Shown one piece after another: positions 1 to 9,842 of a stretch of 64,000 bases of DNA; position 1 is the first letter of the stretch; every line of letters begins with the position of its first letter. The stretch lies in the NCBI RefSeq assembly GCF_900636745.1, contig NZ_LR134310.1, positions 1,054,001 through 1,118,000 of the forward strand, given 5' to 3'. A program made the position numbers and the translations under genes. A model generated the notes under the pieces. That model was not told the origin of the DNA and did not search any database. It saw only the letters and a list, made by a program, of their open reading frames with translations. The stretch comes from Actinobacillus equuli (GTDB taxonomy: Bacteria; Pseudomonadota; Gammaproteobacteria; Enterobacterales; Pasteurellaceae).

Positions 1-415
1 GGTTGATGTACCGAATGCCAGCCTAATGATTATCGAGAACTCCGAACGTTTAGGACTTGCTCAGCTACATCAGTTACGTGGGCGGGTCGGACGTGGCGCA
101 ACCGCTTCGCATTGCGTATTACTTTATAAACCGCCGCTCGGCAAAATTTCGAGTAAACGCTTACAGGTGTTGCGCGACAGCCAAGACGGTTTCTATATTG
201 CCGAAAAAGATTTAGAAATTCGCGGCACGGGTGAAATTCTCGGTACCAAACAAACCGGTATGGCGGAATTTAAAGTGGCGAATTTAATGCGAGATCGCAA
301 AATGATTCCATTAGTACAAAACTATGCCAAGCAAATTATTCAGCAAAATCCACCGCTTGCAGAAGCACTGATTCACCGCTGGCTTGGCGAGCGTACCGAA
401 TATAGTAATGCTTAA
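1..415 (+). CDS. recG: ATP-dependent DNA helicase RecG, C-terminal part (5' end outside window)
   Basis: RecG is a superfamily 2 helicase that remodels stalled replication forks and Holliday junctions. Only the last ~137 codons are present; the reading frame is open from the first base. The segment begins with VDVPNASLMIIENSERLGL and continues into the helicase motif QLRGRVGRG, then the C-terminal tail with RDSQDGFYIAEKDLEIRGTGEILGTKQTG, shown here as separate stretches typical of RecG. An internal ATG at 26 is not the start, because homology to RecG continues upstream of it. No clear terminator follows the stop; the next gene begins 434 bases later. Confidence 0.95.
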   Translation, partial: VDVPNASLMIIENSERLGLAQLHQLRGRVGRGATASHCVLLYKPPLGKISSKRLQVLRDSQDGFYIAEKDLEIRGTGEILGTKQTGMAEFKVANLMRDRKMIPLVQNYAKQIIQQNPPLAEALIHRWLGERTEYSNA

Positions 416-849
416 TAAGCAGCGCAAATAGCGCAATGCTAAGTCAATCCGGCTCTGAAAATATTTTGTGCTCTTATTCACATTTCTACGGATTGGCTTT
501 TGCATTATTATGGATTTTTACTCCAAATTAAAACTTCATAGTTCATCAGGTTCATTCCTACATATAAAAATCGCCACCTAAAAGAAACTTGGTTACTTTA
601 TCTACAAAGCATTGATTTAATCACCATAGCAAACGATTAACTTATCTTATTTTCTAATCCGAAATTTTTCCTTATAGATCAATAGACTCCTTTTTACTTC
701 TCCAATTGATATTTTATTTAAAAAATAAATTATTTTTTCACACCAAAAAACTAATGACTTTTAAAAAAATGCTCCCTAGAATGGAGCTATTCTTCACTTT
801 GTGTTTACTTTATTTTAACAACTAAATAACTTTCTAAAGGAAAAATAGC
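416..849. other. AT-rich intergenic region between recG and ppsA
   Basis: No coding region of convincing length or composition is seen here. The segment is strongly AT-rich, especially from 640 to 770. A short inverted repeat, GCTCC and GGAGC with a 7-base gap at 771-787, lies about 60 bases before the ppsA start and could be an mRNA hairpin or an operator; this is inference only. The ppsA promoter should lie here but no box pair was convincing. Confidence 0.5.
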
Positions 850-3240
850 ATGCCAAATCGCAACATTATCTGGTTCGAAAATTTACGTATGACCGATGTT
901 GAAATTGTCGGTGGTAAAAATGCCTCATTAGGTGAAATGATTAGTCAACTTACTGAAAAAGGCGTACGTGTGCCAAATGGTTTTGCAACGACTGCCAGCG
1001 CATATCGTAAATTTCTTGCCCATAATGGCTTAAATGAACGTATTTCAGCGGCATTAGCGCAATTAGATGTTGAAGACGTCGTTGCTCTTGCCCAAGTGGG
1101 TAAAAATATTCGCCAATGGATTTTAGATACGCCGTTCCCTGCTGAGCTTGACGCTGAAATCAATGAAGCGTGGCAAACCATGGTAAATGAAGCCGGCTCG
1201 GATCAAATCTCAGTTGCGGTACGTTCTTCGGCAACTGCGGAAGATTTACCGGATGCGTCATTTGCCGGTCAACAAGAAACTTTCTTGAATATCAATGGCT
1301 TAGATAATGTAAAAGAAGCAATGAAACACGTATTTGCTTCACTCTACAATGACCGAGCAATCTCCTACCGTGTACACAAAGGCTTTGCGCATGATGTGGT
1401 TGCCCTTTCTGCCGGTGTTCAACGTATGGTGCGTTCGGACAGCGGCGCTGCCGGTGTGATGTTCTCAATTGATACCGAAAGCGGCTTTGAAGATGTGGTC
1501 TTTATTACCGCTTCATACGGTTTAGGTGAAACCGTGGTGCAAGGTGCGGTAAATCCTGATGAATTCTATGTTCATAAACCGACACTTAACGCCAATCGTC
1601 CGGCTATTTTGCGTAAAACGCTGGGTGCTAAACAAATTAAAATGATTTTCAGCCAACAGGCACAAGCGGGAAAATCGGTACAAACAATTGATGTACCGGC
1701 TGCAGAACGCCGCCAATTTGCCATCAGCGATGCGGAGATTACCGAGCTAGCGCAATATGCGGTAATTATTGAACAGCATTATGGCCGCCCAATGGATATC
1801 GAATGGGGGCGTGACGGTATTGACGGCAAACTCTACATTCTGCAAGCACGCCCGGAAACAGTGAAATCACAAGAAAAAGCACAAGGTAATAGCTTACAAC
1901 GCTATACCCTTTCCGGTGAGCGTAAAGTGCTGATTAAAGGTCGTGCAATCGGACAAAAAATCGGGCAAGGCAAAGTACGTTTAGTGAAAGATGCTTCAGA
2001 AATGGATCAAGTCCAAACCGGCGATGTGTTAGTGGCGGATATTACCGATCCGGATTGGGAACCGGTCATGAAACGTGCCTCGGCAATTATCACCAATCGT
2101 GGCGGACGTACCTGCCATGCAGCAATCATTGCACGTGAATTGGGGATTCCAGCCGTAGTGGGCTGCGGCAATGCCACCGAACTGCTAACAAGCGGTCAAG
2201 AAGTAACAGTTTCTTGCGCCGAAGGCGACACCGGCTTAATTTACCAAGGACTGTTAGACGTGAAAGTTGACCACATTGCACTCGATAATATGCCGCAAGC
2301 ACCGGTAAAAATTATGATGAATGTCGGCAATCCGGAACTGGCTTTCTCATTTGCTAAATTGCCAAGTGAAGGCATCGGTTTAGCCCGTATGGAATTTATC
2401 ATCAACCGCCAAATCGGCATTCACCCGCAAGCTCTGATTGAATTTGACCGCTTAGACAGCGATCTACAAGAAGAAATCAGTGAACGTATTGCCGGCTACG
2501 CTTCACCGGTTGAATTTTATGTCGATAAAATTGCCGAAGGTGTGGCAACGCTTGCCGCCTCCGTTTACCCACGTAAAGCGATTGTGCGTATGTCCGATTT
2601 TAAATCGAATGAATATGCTGGTTTAATCGGCGGTGATTTATACGAGCCGCATGAAGAAAACCCGATGATAGGCTTCCGTGGTGCGGCACGCTATGTTTCT
2701 AAGGAATTCAGCCAAGCATTCGCACTTGAATGCCAAGCTATCAAACATGTACGAGATGAAATGGGACTCACCAATGTTGAAGTGATGATTCCGTTTGTAC
2801 GTACTCTGCAAGAAGCACGCCAAGTGGTTGAAACCTTAAAAGCTAACGGTTTAGAACGCGGTAAAAACGGCTTACGCCTCATTATGATGTGCGAAGTGCC
2901 AAGCAATGCCATTTTAGCTGAACAATTCTTAGCTTATTTCGATGGCTTCTCTATTGGCTCAAACGATATGACCCAGCTAACGTTAGGCGTTGACCGTGAT
3001 AGCGGCGGCCCGATTGCTGCGACCTTCGATGAACGCAACGAAGCGGTTAAAGCTATGCTCAGTATGGCGATCCAAGCTTGCCGTAAACAAGGCAAATATG
3101 TCGGTATTTGCGGACAAGGCCCGAGCGATCACCCTGATTTTGCGCAGTGGCTGGTTGAAGAAGGCATCGAAACGCTTTCACTCAATCCGGATACCGTGAT
3201 TGAAACTTGGTTATATTTAGCTGAAAACATCAAACATTAA
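850..3240 (+). CDS. ppsA: Phosphoenolpyruvate synthase
   Basis: Converts pyruvate, ATP and water to phosphoenolpyruvate, AMP and phosphate, the entry to gluconeogenesis from three-carbon acids. The 796-residue length is that of the family. The order is an N-terminal ATP/pyruvate-binding domain (KNASLGEM near residue 25, [17 protein letters not shown] near 125-145), the phosphohistidine swivel domain with GGRTCHAAI (catalytic His423), and a C-terminal TIM barrel ending with the catalytic-cysteine motif [15 protein letters not shown] lies just upstream of the ATG. Its regulator ppsR follows 88 bases downstream, so the pair likely works as one unit. Confidence 0.97.
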   Translation: MPNRNIIWFENLRMTDVEIVGGKNASLGEMISQLTEKGVRVPNGFATTASAYRKFLAHNGLNERISAALAQLDVEDVVALAQVGKNIRQWILDTPFPAELDAEINEAWQTMVNEAGSDQISVAVRSSATAEDLPDASFAGQQETFLNINGLDNVKEAMKHVFASLYNDRAISYRVHKGFAHDVVALSAGVQRMVRSDSGAAGVMFSIDTESGFEDVVFITASYGLGETVVQGAVNPDEFYVHKPTLNANRPAILRKTLGAKQIKMIFSQQAQAGKSVQTIDVPAAERRQFAISDAEITELAQYAVIIEQHYGRPMDIEWGRDGIDGKLYILQARPETVKSQEKAQGNSLQRYTLSGERKVLIKGRAIGQKIGQGKVRLVKDASEMDQVQTGDVLVADITDPDWEPVMKRASAIITNRGGRTCHAAIIARELGIPAVVGCGNATELLTSGQEVTVSCAEGDTGLIYQGLLDVKVDHIALDNMPQAPVKIMMNVGNPELAFSFAKLPSEGIGLARMEFIINRQIGIHPQALIEFDRLDSDLQEEISERIAGYASPVEFYVDKIAEGVATLAASVYPRKAIVRMSDFKSNEYAGLIGGDLYEPHEENPMIGFRGAARYVSKEFSQAFALECQAIKHVRDEMGLTNVEVMIPFVRTLQEARQVVETLKANGLERGKNGLRLIMMCEVPSNAILAEQFLAYFDGFSIGSNDMTQLTLGVDRDSGGPIAATFDERNEAVKAMLSMAIQACRKQGKYVGICGQGPSDHPDFAQWLVEEGIETLSLNPDTVIETWLYLAENIKH

Positions 3241-3248
3241 TAAGCCAA

Positions 3249-3306
3249 ACAAGCGGTCTAATTTTGCCCAAATTTTGCAAAAAATCGGCTTTTTTAGACC
3301 GCTTTT
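3249..3306 (+). terminator. Paired uptake-signature inverted repeat after ppsA, possible terminator
   Basis: An ACAAGCGGT copy at 3249-3257 and its inverted partner form the stem AAGCGGTCTA (3251-3260) with TAGACCGCTT (3295-3304), closely followed by TTTT. The arrangement is the usual Pasteurellaceae use of inverted uptake signatures as terminators. Because ppsR begins only 23 bases later, termination here may be partial. This is inferred from sequence only. Confidence 0.6.
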
Positions 3307-3328
3307 CCCTATTCATTAAGGACTGATT

Positions 3329-4144
3329 ATGCCAAATGTGCGCTATGCGTTTTTTATTTCCGACCGTACCGGAATCACCGCAGAAAACTTAGGTGACGCC
3401 CTGCTTGAGCAGTTTGCCGAAATGCAATTTAAACGCACCACTTGCCCGTTTATCGACACACCGGAAAAAGCCCATAAATTGGTCGCCGAAATTAATGCGG
3501 TAGCGGAAAAACAACCGCATCCACCGATCTTATTTATGAGCGTAGTCAATGAAGAAATCAGAGAAATTCTCAAAACCAGCAAAGGCGTTTTACTCAACTT
3601 TTTTGATACCTTTTTAGCCGTGTTAGAACAGGAATTAGGTATGCACGCCAGCCATGAAGTGGTGAGTCGTGTTCATAATGTCGAAAAATATGACGAACGT
3701 ATGGAAGCGGTTAATTTTGCCCTTAATCATGATGACGGCGTTTCGGATAAAGATCTCCAACAGGCGGATGTGATCCTACTTGGCGTATCACGCAGCGGCA
3801 AAACCCCGACTTGCCTCTATCTTGCGCTACAATACGGCATTCGTGCGGCAAATTATCCGCTCACACCGGAAGATCTCGACAGCACGGAACTGCCAAGAAT
3901 GGTAAAACCTTATCGTAATAAATTATACGGATTGACCATCAAACCCGACCGCTTACACGATATTCGCCAAGAACGCCGCCCGGATTCCACCTACGCAGAC
4001 CTCAAAACCTGCCGCACCGAAGTATTGGAAGCCCAAGCAATGTTCCGCCGGTATAATATCCCCTACACCAACACTACCCACCAATCCGTAGAAGAACTCG
4101 CCGTCTCTATCATGCAAGCCTGCAAATTGAAGCGGAAGTTTTAA
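3329..4144 (+). CDS. ppsR: PEP synthase regulatory protein (bifunctional kinase/pyrophosphorylase)
   Basis: Family of DUF299 proteins that inactivate PEP synthase by ADP-dependent phosphorylation of a threonine beside the catalytic histidine and reactivate it by phosphate-dependent removal. The 271-residue protein has the N-terminal [19 protein letters not shown] stretch and the P-loop-like [15 protein letters not shown] around residues 152-166, then the conserved NYPLTPEDL segment. It lies directly after ppsA on the same strand, the usual pairing. The ATG follows AAGGA at good spacing. No anomaly seen. Confidence 0.95.
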   Translation: MPNVRYAFFISDRTGITAENLGDALLEQFAEMQFKRTTCPFIDTPEKAHKLVAEINAVAEKQPHPPILFMSVVNEEIREILKTSKGVLLNFFDTFLAVLEQELGMHASHEVVSRVHNVEKYDERMEAVNFALNHDDGVSDKDLQQADVILLGVSRSGKTPTCLYLALQYGIRAANYPLTPEDLDSTELPRMVKPYRNKLYGLTIKPDRLHDIRQERRPDSTYADLKTCRTEVLEAQAMFRRYNIPYTNTTHQSVEELAVSIMQACKLKRKF

Positions 4145-4346
4145 CCGCTTTATCTATTATGAGCTATCCCAAATTGGCTAGCTCACTCAACAAATTGTTG
4201 TTTAATTTACAAACAAATACATTTCCAATAATTCTATTTACATAAAATTTCATCCAAATCTATACAATTAGCCGATTTTTTTCTAGATAAAAAATAAACA
4301 TCTTTTTATCTAATTATATTTTTCTCTTTTTTTAAGGATGTTTTAT

Positions 4347-7300
4347 ATGAATAAAATTTTTCGTGTGATTTGGAATGAAGCAACTCAGTCATGGACGGCT
4401 GTGTCTGAATTAGCCAAAGGACATGTCAAGTCATCTTCTCAAAGCAAAGTAATTGATGAAGTTACGAACGATTACCCTACACTTAATTTATCTAAAACCA
4501 GCGCCATCACAGCTACATTTGCTATTTTAGGTGGAACCTTATTAGCGAGTGATGCATTAGCTGTTCAAGCAACTATCACAGGTAAAAGCCTAAATACAAG
4601 TGGTATGGCTTATAACGATACACAAGGTTTAGCGATTGGTTTTGGTAATGCGACTGGTAATAGCCAAGCAATTGCAATTGGTGGCGATACTATAGCACGA
4701 GGGGCAAAAGCTTCTAAGCCTGGAGCAATTGCCGTTGGCGCAGAAACTGTTGCCAGCGGCACAACTTCTGTTGCACTCGGATGGAGTGCGGATGCGACAC
4801 AAGAGAATACTGTTGCTCTTGGTGCTGGTGCTCAGGCGACAACCAATAAGTCTGTTGCCCTTGGTGCAGGATCAACAACTAGAACGCCTCTACCAGAACG
4901 TCAATTACAAATGGGTCAAGATCTTGCTTTTAATACTGCCAATGGTTCTAATGGGGGGCATTTCTTTGCTGGTAATCTGCGAGCGGGAGTAGTATCCGTA
5001 GGTAATGCTCAAGAACAACGACAAATTCAATACGTTGCACCGGGTGATATATCCCAAACATCAACTGATGCGGTTAATGGTAGCCAATTATATACTGTAA
5101 TCAAATATTTAGGTTTTAATGTACAAGAAAATGGTGCATCAAAAGCTCGTATCAATAACAATAATGTTGTGGACTTCCGTAATGGCAAAAATACTACAGT
5201 AACTGTTGGTACCAACGGTCGTGTGCAATATGATGTCGTAGATGCTCCAACCTTTGCAGGAAAAGTAACTGCACAAGGCGTTGATGCTGGCGGTCAAAAA
5301 ATTACCAATGTTGCAGATGGTGAAATAGCACTTAATAGTAAAGATGCGGTTAATGGCCATCAAATTATCCTCCTAGAAGAAAAAGTGCAAGCGGCTACTC
5401 AAGGAGCTCAAAAAACAGCAAACGAAGCTCTAGCGACAGCAACTGATGCAGATACAAAAGCCACTGCTGCCCAAACTGCAGCAAATGAAGCCAAAAATGC
5501 GGTTGCAACTAAGGCAGATTCAAGTCGCGCGTATTCATTTAACGTAAAAAATGCTCAAGCCAAACAAACCTCTACTGATGGAGTTGCGGATAATTGGACA
5601 TTATCAACAGACGATAGCCTAACATTTGGTGCTACAAGCGATCTAGAAGTTTCTACCAATGGCACAGGTAATATCGTATATGGTTTAGCTGAAACCACAA
5701 AAAATACTATTAAAGCAGCAAAAGATACTGCGGATGCTGCTAAAGCAACAGCAGACACTGCCAAAGCAACCGCTGATACTGCCAAAGCAACCGCTGATAC
5801 TGCTAAAACAACGGCGGATACAGCCAAAGCAACCGCTGATACTGCTAAAACAACTGCGGACACTGCTAAAACAACGGCGGATACAGCCAAAGCAACCGCT
5901 GATACTGCTAAAACAACGGCGGATACAGCCAAAGCAACCGCTGATACTGCTAAAACAACTGCTGATACAGCTAAAACAACTGCGGATACAGCCAAAGCAA
6001 CCGCTGATACAGCTCAACAAACTGCAACTGAAGCTAAAAATACAGCAACAGCAGTAAGTGCAGCTATGTCAAATAAAGCAGATACTAGTCGAGCATATAG
6101 ATTTAATATCGAAAATGCTCAAGCTGAACAAGCTAATAAAAATGGTCAAGCCGAAGGTTGGGATCTATCTAAAGACGACAGTATTACTTTCGCCGCAACA
6201 TCTGATTTAACTGTATCAACTGACGCCACAGGAAAAATTGTTTATGGTTTATCACAAACCGCAAAAACTGCCATTTCTGCAGCTTCTGATGCAGCTAAAA
6301 CAGTAACAGATAACTTAGCCAAGATCGAAGATTCGGTAAAAGAAGCGAAAGATGCAGCAACTGCTGCTAAAGCCTCTGAAACCAAAGCTGAAGCAGCTAA
6401 AAATGCTGCTGAAACTGCTGCAACAGCTGCGGCAAGTTCGGCAACGGCGGCGGATAGTTCAGCAACTAAAGCGGATTCTTCTGCAAGTGCCGCTTCAAGC
6501 TCAGCTTCAGCTGCGGCAAGTTCAGCAACTGCAGCAGATAGCTCAGCGACTAAGGCTGATTCGTCTGCAAGTGCCGCTTCAAGCTCAGCTTCAGCTGCAG
6601 CAAGTTCGGCAACGGCGGCAGATAGCTCTGCAACTAAAGCGGATTCTTCTGCAAGTGCCGCTTCAAGCTCAGCATCAGCTGCGGCAAGTTCAGCAACTGC
6701 AGCAGATAGCTCAGCGACTAAAGCGGATTCTTCTGCAAGTGCTGCTTCAAGCTCTGCGTCAGCTGCGGCAAGTTCAGCAACTGCAGCAGATAGCTCGGCG
6801 ACTAAGGCTGATTCTTCTGCAAGCGCCGCTTCAAGCTCTGCGTCAGCTGCGGCAAGTTCAGCAACGGCGGCAGATAGCTCAGCGACTAAGGCTGATTCTT
6901 CTGCAAGTGCCGCTTCAAGCTCAGCTTCAGCTGCGGCAAGTTCAGCAACTGCAGCAGATAGCTCAGCGACTAAGGCTGATTCGTCTGCAAGTGCCGCTTC
7001 AAGCTCAGCTTCAGCTGCAGCAAGTTCGGCAACGGCGGCAGATAGCTCTGCAACTAAAGCGGATTCTTCTGCAAGTGCCGCTTCAAGCTCAGCATCAGCT
7101 GCGGCAAGTTCAGCAACTGCAGCAGATAGCTCAGCGACTAAAGCGGATTCTTCTGCAAGTGCTGCTTCAAGCTCTGCGTCAGCTGCGGCAAGTTCAGCAA
7201 CTGCAGCAGATAGCTCGGCGACTAAGGCTGATTCTTCTGCAAGCGCCGCTTCAAGCTCTGCGTCAGCTGCGGCAAGTTCAGCAACGGCGGCAGATAGCTC

Positions 7301-9704
7301 AGCGACTAAGGCTGATTCGTCTGCAAGTGCCGCTTCAAGCTCAGCTTCAGCTGCGGCAAGTTCAGCAACTGCAGCAGATAGCTCAGCGACTAAGGCTGAT
7401 TCGTCTGCAAGCGCCGCTTCAAGCTCTGCGTCAGCTGCAGCAAGTTCGGCAACGGCGGCAGATAGCTCTGCAACTAAAGCGGATTCTTCTGCAAGTGCCG
7501 CTTCAAGCTCTGCGTCAGCTGCGGCAAGTTCTGCAACTGCAGCAGATAGCTCGGCGACTAAGGCTGATTCTTCTGCAAGCGCCGCTTCAAGCTCTGCGTC
7601 AGCTGCGGCAAGTTCAGCAACGGCGGCAGATAGCTCGGCAACTAAAGCGGATTCTTCTGCAAGTGCTGCTTCAAGCTCTGCGTCAGCTGCGGCAAGTTCT
7701 GCAACTGCAGCAGATAGCTCGGCAACTAAGGCGGATTCGTCTGCAAGCGCCGCTTCAAGCTCTGCGTCAGCTGCGGCAAGTTCTGCAACTGCAGCAGATA
7801 GCTCGGCGACTAAGGCTGATTCTTCTGCAAGTGCCGCTTCAAGCTCTGCGTCAGCTGCGGCAAGTTCAGCAACTGCAGCAGATAGCTCAGCGACTAAGGC
7901 TGATTCGTCTGCAAGTGCCGCTTCAAGCTCTGCGTCAGCTGCGGCAAGTTCAGCAACGGCGGCAGATAGCTCAGCGACTAAGGCTGATTCGTCTGCAAGT
8001 GCCGCTTCAAGCTCTGCGTCAGCTGCGGCAAGTTCTGCAACTGCAGCAGATAGCTCGGCGACTAAGGCTGATTCTTCTGCAAGCGCCGCTTCAAGCTCTG
8101 CGTCAGCTGCGGCAAGTTCAGCAACGGCGGCAGATAGCTCAGCGACTAAGGCGGATTCGTCTGCAAGTGCCGCTTCAAGCTCTGCGTCAGCTGCGGCAAG
8201 TTCAGCAACGGCGGCAGATAGCTCAGCGACTAAGGCTGATTCGTCTGCAAGTGCCGCTTCAAGCTCTGCGTCAGCTGCGGCAAGTTCTGCAACTGCAGCA
8301 GATAGCTCAGCGACTAAGGCTGATTCGTCTGCAAGTGCCGCTTCAAGCTCGGCGTCAGCTGCGGCAAGTTCGGCAACGGCGGCAGATAGCTCTGCAACTA
8401 AAGCGGATTCGTCTGCAAGTGCGGCTTCAAGCTCTGCGTCAGCTGCGGCAAGTTCGGCAACGGCGGCAGATAGCTCGGCGACTAAGGCTGATTCTTCTGC
8501 AAGCGCCGCTTCAAGCTCGGCTTCAGCTGCGGCAAGTTCGGCAACGGCGGCAGATAGCTCTGCAACTAAAGCGGATTCGTCTGCAAGTGCGGCTTCAAGC
8601 TCTGCGTCAGCTGCGGCAAGTTCTGCAACGGCGGCAGATAGCTCGGCGACTAAGGCTGATTCTTCTGCAAGCGCCGCTTCAAGCTCGGCTTCAGCTGCGG
8701 CAAGTTCCGCAACGGCGGCAGATAGCTCAGCGACTAAGGCTGATTCGTCTGCAAGCGCCGCTTCAAGCTCTGCGTCAGCTGCAGCAAGTTCGGCAACGGC
8801 GGCAGATAGCTCTGCAACTAAAGCGGATTCGTCTGCAAGTGCGGCTTCAAGCTCTGCGTCAGCTGCGGCAAGTTCGGCAACTGCAGCAGATAGTTCAGCG
8901 ACTAAAGCAGATTCGTCTGCAAGTGCGGCGTCAAGCTCAGCATCAGCTGCAGCAAGTTCAGCAACGGCGGCAGATAGCTCAGCGACTAAAGCGGATTCTT
9001 CTGCAAGTGCCGCTTCAAGTTCGGCTTCGGCTGCGGCAAGTTCTGCAACTGCAGCAGATAGCTCAGCAACTAAAGCTGAACAAGCAGAACAACGTATGAA
9101 GAAAGATTTTGAATCTACAAATACTGGCGAAACTACAGATAAGCTAGGTGAAAAATCTACTCGTATGGGCAATAATGCTACAGCGAAAGGTAACCGAGCA
9201 ACTGCAGCAGGTGCTGATGCTAGCGCAACAGGTGATAAATCAACTGCTATCGGTCAGAATGCAAATGCTAAAGCTAAAAATTCTGTAGCATTAGGTTCTG
9301 ATTCTGTTGCGGATGAAGACAATACTATTTCCGTAGGTTCTAAAGGAAACGAGCGCCGTGTGACTAACGTCGCTCGAGGTGTCAAACCAACTGATGCGGT
9401 AAATAAAGCTCAGCTAGATGAAGTAAAAGGTGATGTCGGTCAAATTAGAAAAGACCTTCGTAAGACGGATCGCAAACTTCGAGCGGGTATTGCGGGAGCA
9501 GTGGCTGTAGCCAATATCCCACAAGTTACTAAAGCTGGCGGTACAATGGTTGGTGCAGGCGTTGGTAACTATAATGGTCAGAGTGCTGTAGCAGTCGGTT
9601 TCTCTCGCCTATCTGATAACAATAGAGTTATTATTAAAGGTAGTGCAGGAGCAACAACCCAAGGTGACTTTAATGTTGGTGCCGGTATCGGTTATCAATG
9701 GTAA
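4347..9704 (+). CDS. Trimeric autotransporter adhesin (YadA/Hia type) with giant Ser/Ala coiled-coil stalk
   Basis: A 1785-residue surface adhesin expected to trimerise in the outer membrane (type Vc secretion). It begins with an extended signal peptide region (MNKIFRVIWNEATQSWTAVS) and a hydrophobic core ending ASDALA near residue 72. A YadA-like head with AIAIG/SVALG beta-roll repeats follows to about residue 180, then a neck and two related modules (SSRAYSFNVKNAQ and TSRAYRFNIENAQ). The stalk has 13 heptads of type TADTAKA/T, then 31.5 units of 28 residues rich in Ser and Ala. The end is a second head-like patch, neck DAVNKAQLDEVKG and a beta-barrel anchor ending GIGYQW. The ATG at 4347 has AAGGA 8 bases upstream; an in-frame ATG at 4338 overlaps that site and is less likely. 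Confidence 0.95.
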   Translation: MNKIFRVIWNEATQSWTAVSELAKGHVKSSSQSKVIDEVTNDYPTLNLSKTSAITATFAILGGTLLASDALAVQATITGKSLNTSGMAYNDTQGLAIGFGNATGNSQAIAIGGDTIARGAKASKPGAIAVGAETVASGTTSVALGWSADATQENTVALGAGAQATTNKSVALGAGSTTRTPLPERQLQMGQDLAFNTANGSNGGHFFAGNLRAGVVSVGNAQEQRQIQYVAPGDISQTSTDAVNGSQLYTVIKYLGFNVQENGASKARINNNNVVDFRNGKNTTVTVGTNGRVQYDVVDAPTFAGKVTAQGVDAGGQKITNVADGEIALNSKDAVNGHQIILLEEKVQAATQGAQKTANEALATATDADTKATAAQTAANEAKNAVATKADSSRAYSFNVKNAQAKQTSTDGVADNWTLSTDDSLTFGATSDLEVSTNGTGNIVYGLAETTKNTIKAAKDTADAAKATADTAKATADTAKATADTAKTTADTAKATADTAKTTADTAKTTADTAKATADTAKTTADTAKATADTAKTTADTAKTTADTAKATADTAQQTATEAKNTATAVSAAMSNKADTSRAYRFNIENAQAEQANKNGQAEGWDLSKDDSITFAATSDLTVSTDATGKIVYGLSQTAKTAISAASDAAKTVTDNLAKIEDSVKEAKDAATAAKASETKAEAAKNAAETAATAAASSATAADSSATKADSSASAASSSASAAASSATAADSSATKADSSASAASSSASAAASSATAADSSATKADSSASAASSSASAAASSATAADSSATKADSSASAASSSASAAASSATAADSSATKADSSASAASSSASAAASSATAADSSATKADSSASAASSSASAAASSATAADSSATKADSSASAASSSASAAASSATAADSSATKADSSASAASSSASAAASSATAADSSATKADSSASAASSSASAAASSATAADSSATKADSSASAASSSASAAASSATAADSSATKADSSASAASSSASAAASSATAADSSATKADSSASAASSSASAAASSATAADSSATKADSSASAASSSASAAASSATAADSSATKADSSASAASSSASAAASSATAADSSATKADSSASAASSSASAAASSATAADSSATKADSSASAASSSASAAASSATAADSSATKADSSASAASSSASAAASSATAADSSATKADSSASAASSSASAAASSATAADSSATKADSSASAASSSASAAASSATAADSSATKADSSASAASSSASAAASSATAADSSATKADSSASAASSSASAAASSATAADSSATKADSSASAASSSASAAASSATAADSSATKADSSASAASSSASAAASSATAADSSATKADSSASAASSSASAAASSATAADSSATKADSSASAASSSASAAASSATAADSSATKADSSASAASSSASAAASSATAADSSATKADSSASAASSSASAAASSATAADSSATKADSSASAASSSASAAASSATAADSSATKADSSASAASSSASAAASSATAADSSATKADSSASAASSSASAAASSATAADSSATKADSSASAASSSASAAASSATAADSSATKAEQAEQRMKKDFESTNTGETTDKLGEKSTRMGNNATAKGNRATAAGADASATGDKSTAIGQNANAKAKNSVALGSDSVADEDNTISVGSKGNERRVTNVARGVKPTDAVNKAQLDEVKGDVGQIRKDLRKTDRKLRAGIAGAVAVANIPQVTKAGGTMVGAGVGNYNGQSAVAVGFSRLSDNNRVIIKGSAGATTQGDFNVGAGIGYQW
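5745..6017 (+). repeat. 21-bp tandem repeat, 13 heptads in adhesin stalk
   Basis: Thirteen consecutive 21-base units encode seven-residue TADTAKA or TADTAKT heptads, a regular coiled-coil register with alanine and threonine at core positions. The last unit ends in Q instead of K. Units vary mainly at one residue (A or T) and at third codon positions. The array is flanked by two duplicated globular modules. Copy number was counted directly from the translation. Confidence 0.9.
6435..9080 (+). repeat. 84-bp tandem repeat array, 31.5 copies, in adhesin stalk
   Basis: Each 84-base unit encodes 28 residues made of four heptads: SSATAAD, SSATKAD, SSASAAS and SSASAAA. The first unit starts at 6435 and the last partial one (14 residues) at 9039, exactly 31 periods apart. 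The protein sequence is almost invariant, while synonymous bases vary between GCA, GCG, GCT and GCC, so translation is conserved despite silent drift. There are no unique spacers, so it is not a CRISPR array. Lack of stop codons in the other frames makes long false ORFs here. Confidence 0.97.
6474..7318 (+). repeat. Perfect 420-bp higher-order duplication inside the 84-bp array
   Basis: Bases 6474-6898 are identical to 6894-7318, an offset of exactly 420 bases or five 84-bp units, including all silent variants. Neighbouring units differ from one another at several silent positions, so this shows a recent block duplication of five units. Other two-unit (168 bp) similarities occur near 8341-8700. 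Confidence 0.9.
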
Positions 9705-9735
9705 GGTAATATAATCATTTAAATACAGAAAATAG

Positions 9736-9766
9736 ATCTCGCTCATTTATTGAGCGAGATTTTTCA
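9736..9766 (+). terminator. Rho-independent terminator after the adhesin
   Basis: The stem ATCTCGCTCA pairs with TGAGCGAGAT across a five-base loop (TTTAT) and is followed by TTTTC. It lies 31 bases after the adhesin stop and should separate the adhesin transcript from the next gene, at least in part. Confidence 0.85.
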
Positions 9767-9785
9767 TATAATAAAATAAATATTT

Positions 9786-9822
9786 AATCTAAATATATTG
9801 ATAATATCGATATATTTAGATT
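9786..9822. promoter_or_regulatory. 37-bp near-perfect AT-rich palindrome before the DUF2827 gene
   Basis: AATCTAAATATAT at 9786-9798 is perfectly inverted at 9810-9822, with a further GAT/ATC pairing inside the centre. It ends 10 bases before the ribosome binding site of the DUF2827 gene. It has no T-run, so it does not look like a terminator. It could be an operator or a 5' mRNA hairpin; function is unknown. Confidence 0.6.
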
Positions 9823-9842
9823 GAAGATTGATAGAGGTTATT

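Noticed and set aside
650-690. FNR-like half site (ATCAA) before ppsA
   Set aside because: Only one half matches; the other half fits at 2 of 5 positions.
5555-5995. Minus-strand open frame of 146 codons over the heptad repeats
   Set aside because: Shadow of the 21-bp repeat; no ribosome binding site or family.
6435-9080. Possible CRISPR array because of regular repeats
   Set aside because: Units are directly adjacent, coding and without unique spacers; no cas genes are near.
6352-9099. Open frame of 915 codons in another plus-strand frame across the same repeats
   Set aside because: Same cause; it is a low-complexity Leu/Gln/Arg product without start signal or domain.
6242-9172. Long open frame of 976 codons on the minus strand across the adhesin repeats
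   Set aside because: It is a by-product of a stop-free 84-bp unit repeated 31 times; the plus-strand frame has signal, head and anchor domains, the other has none.
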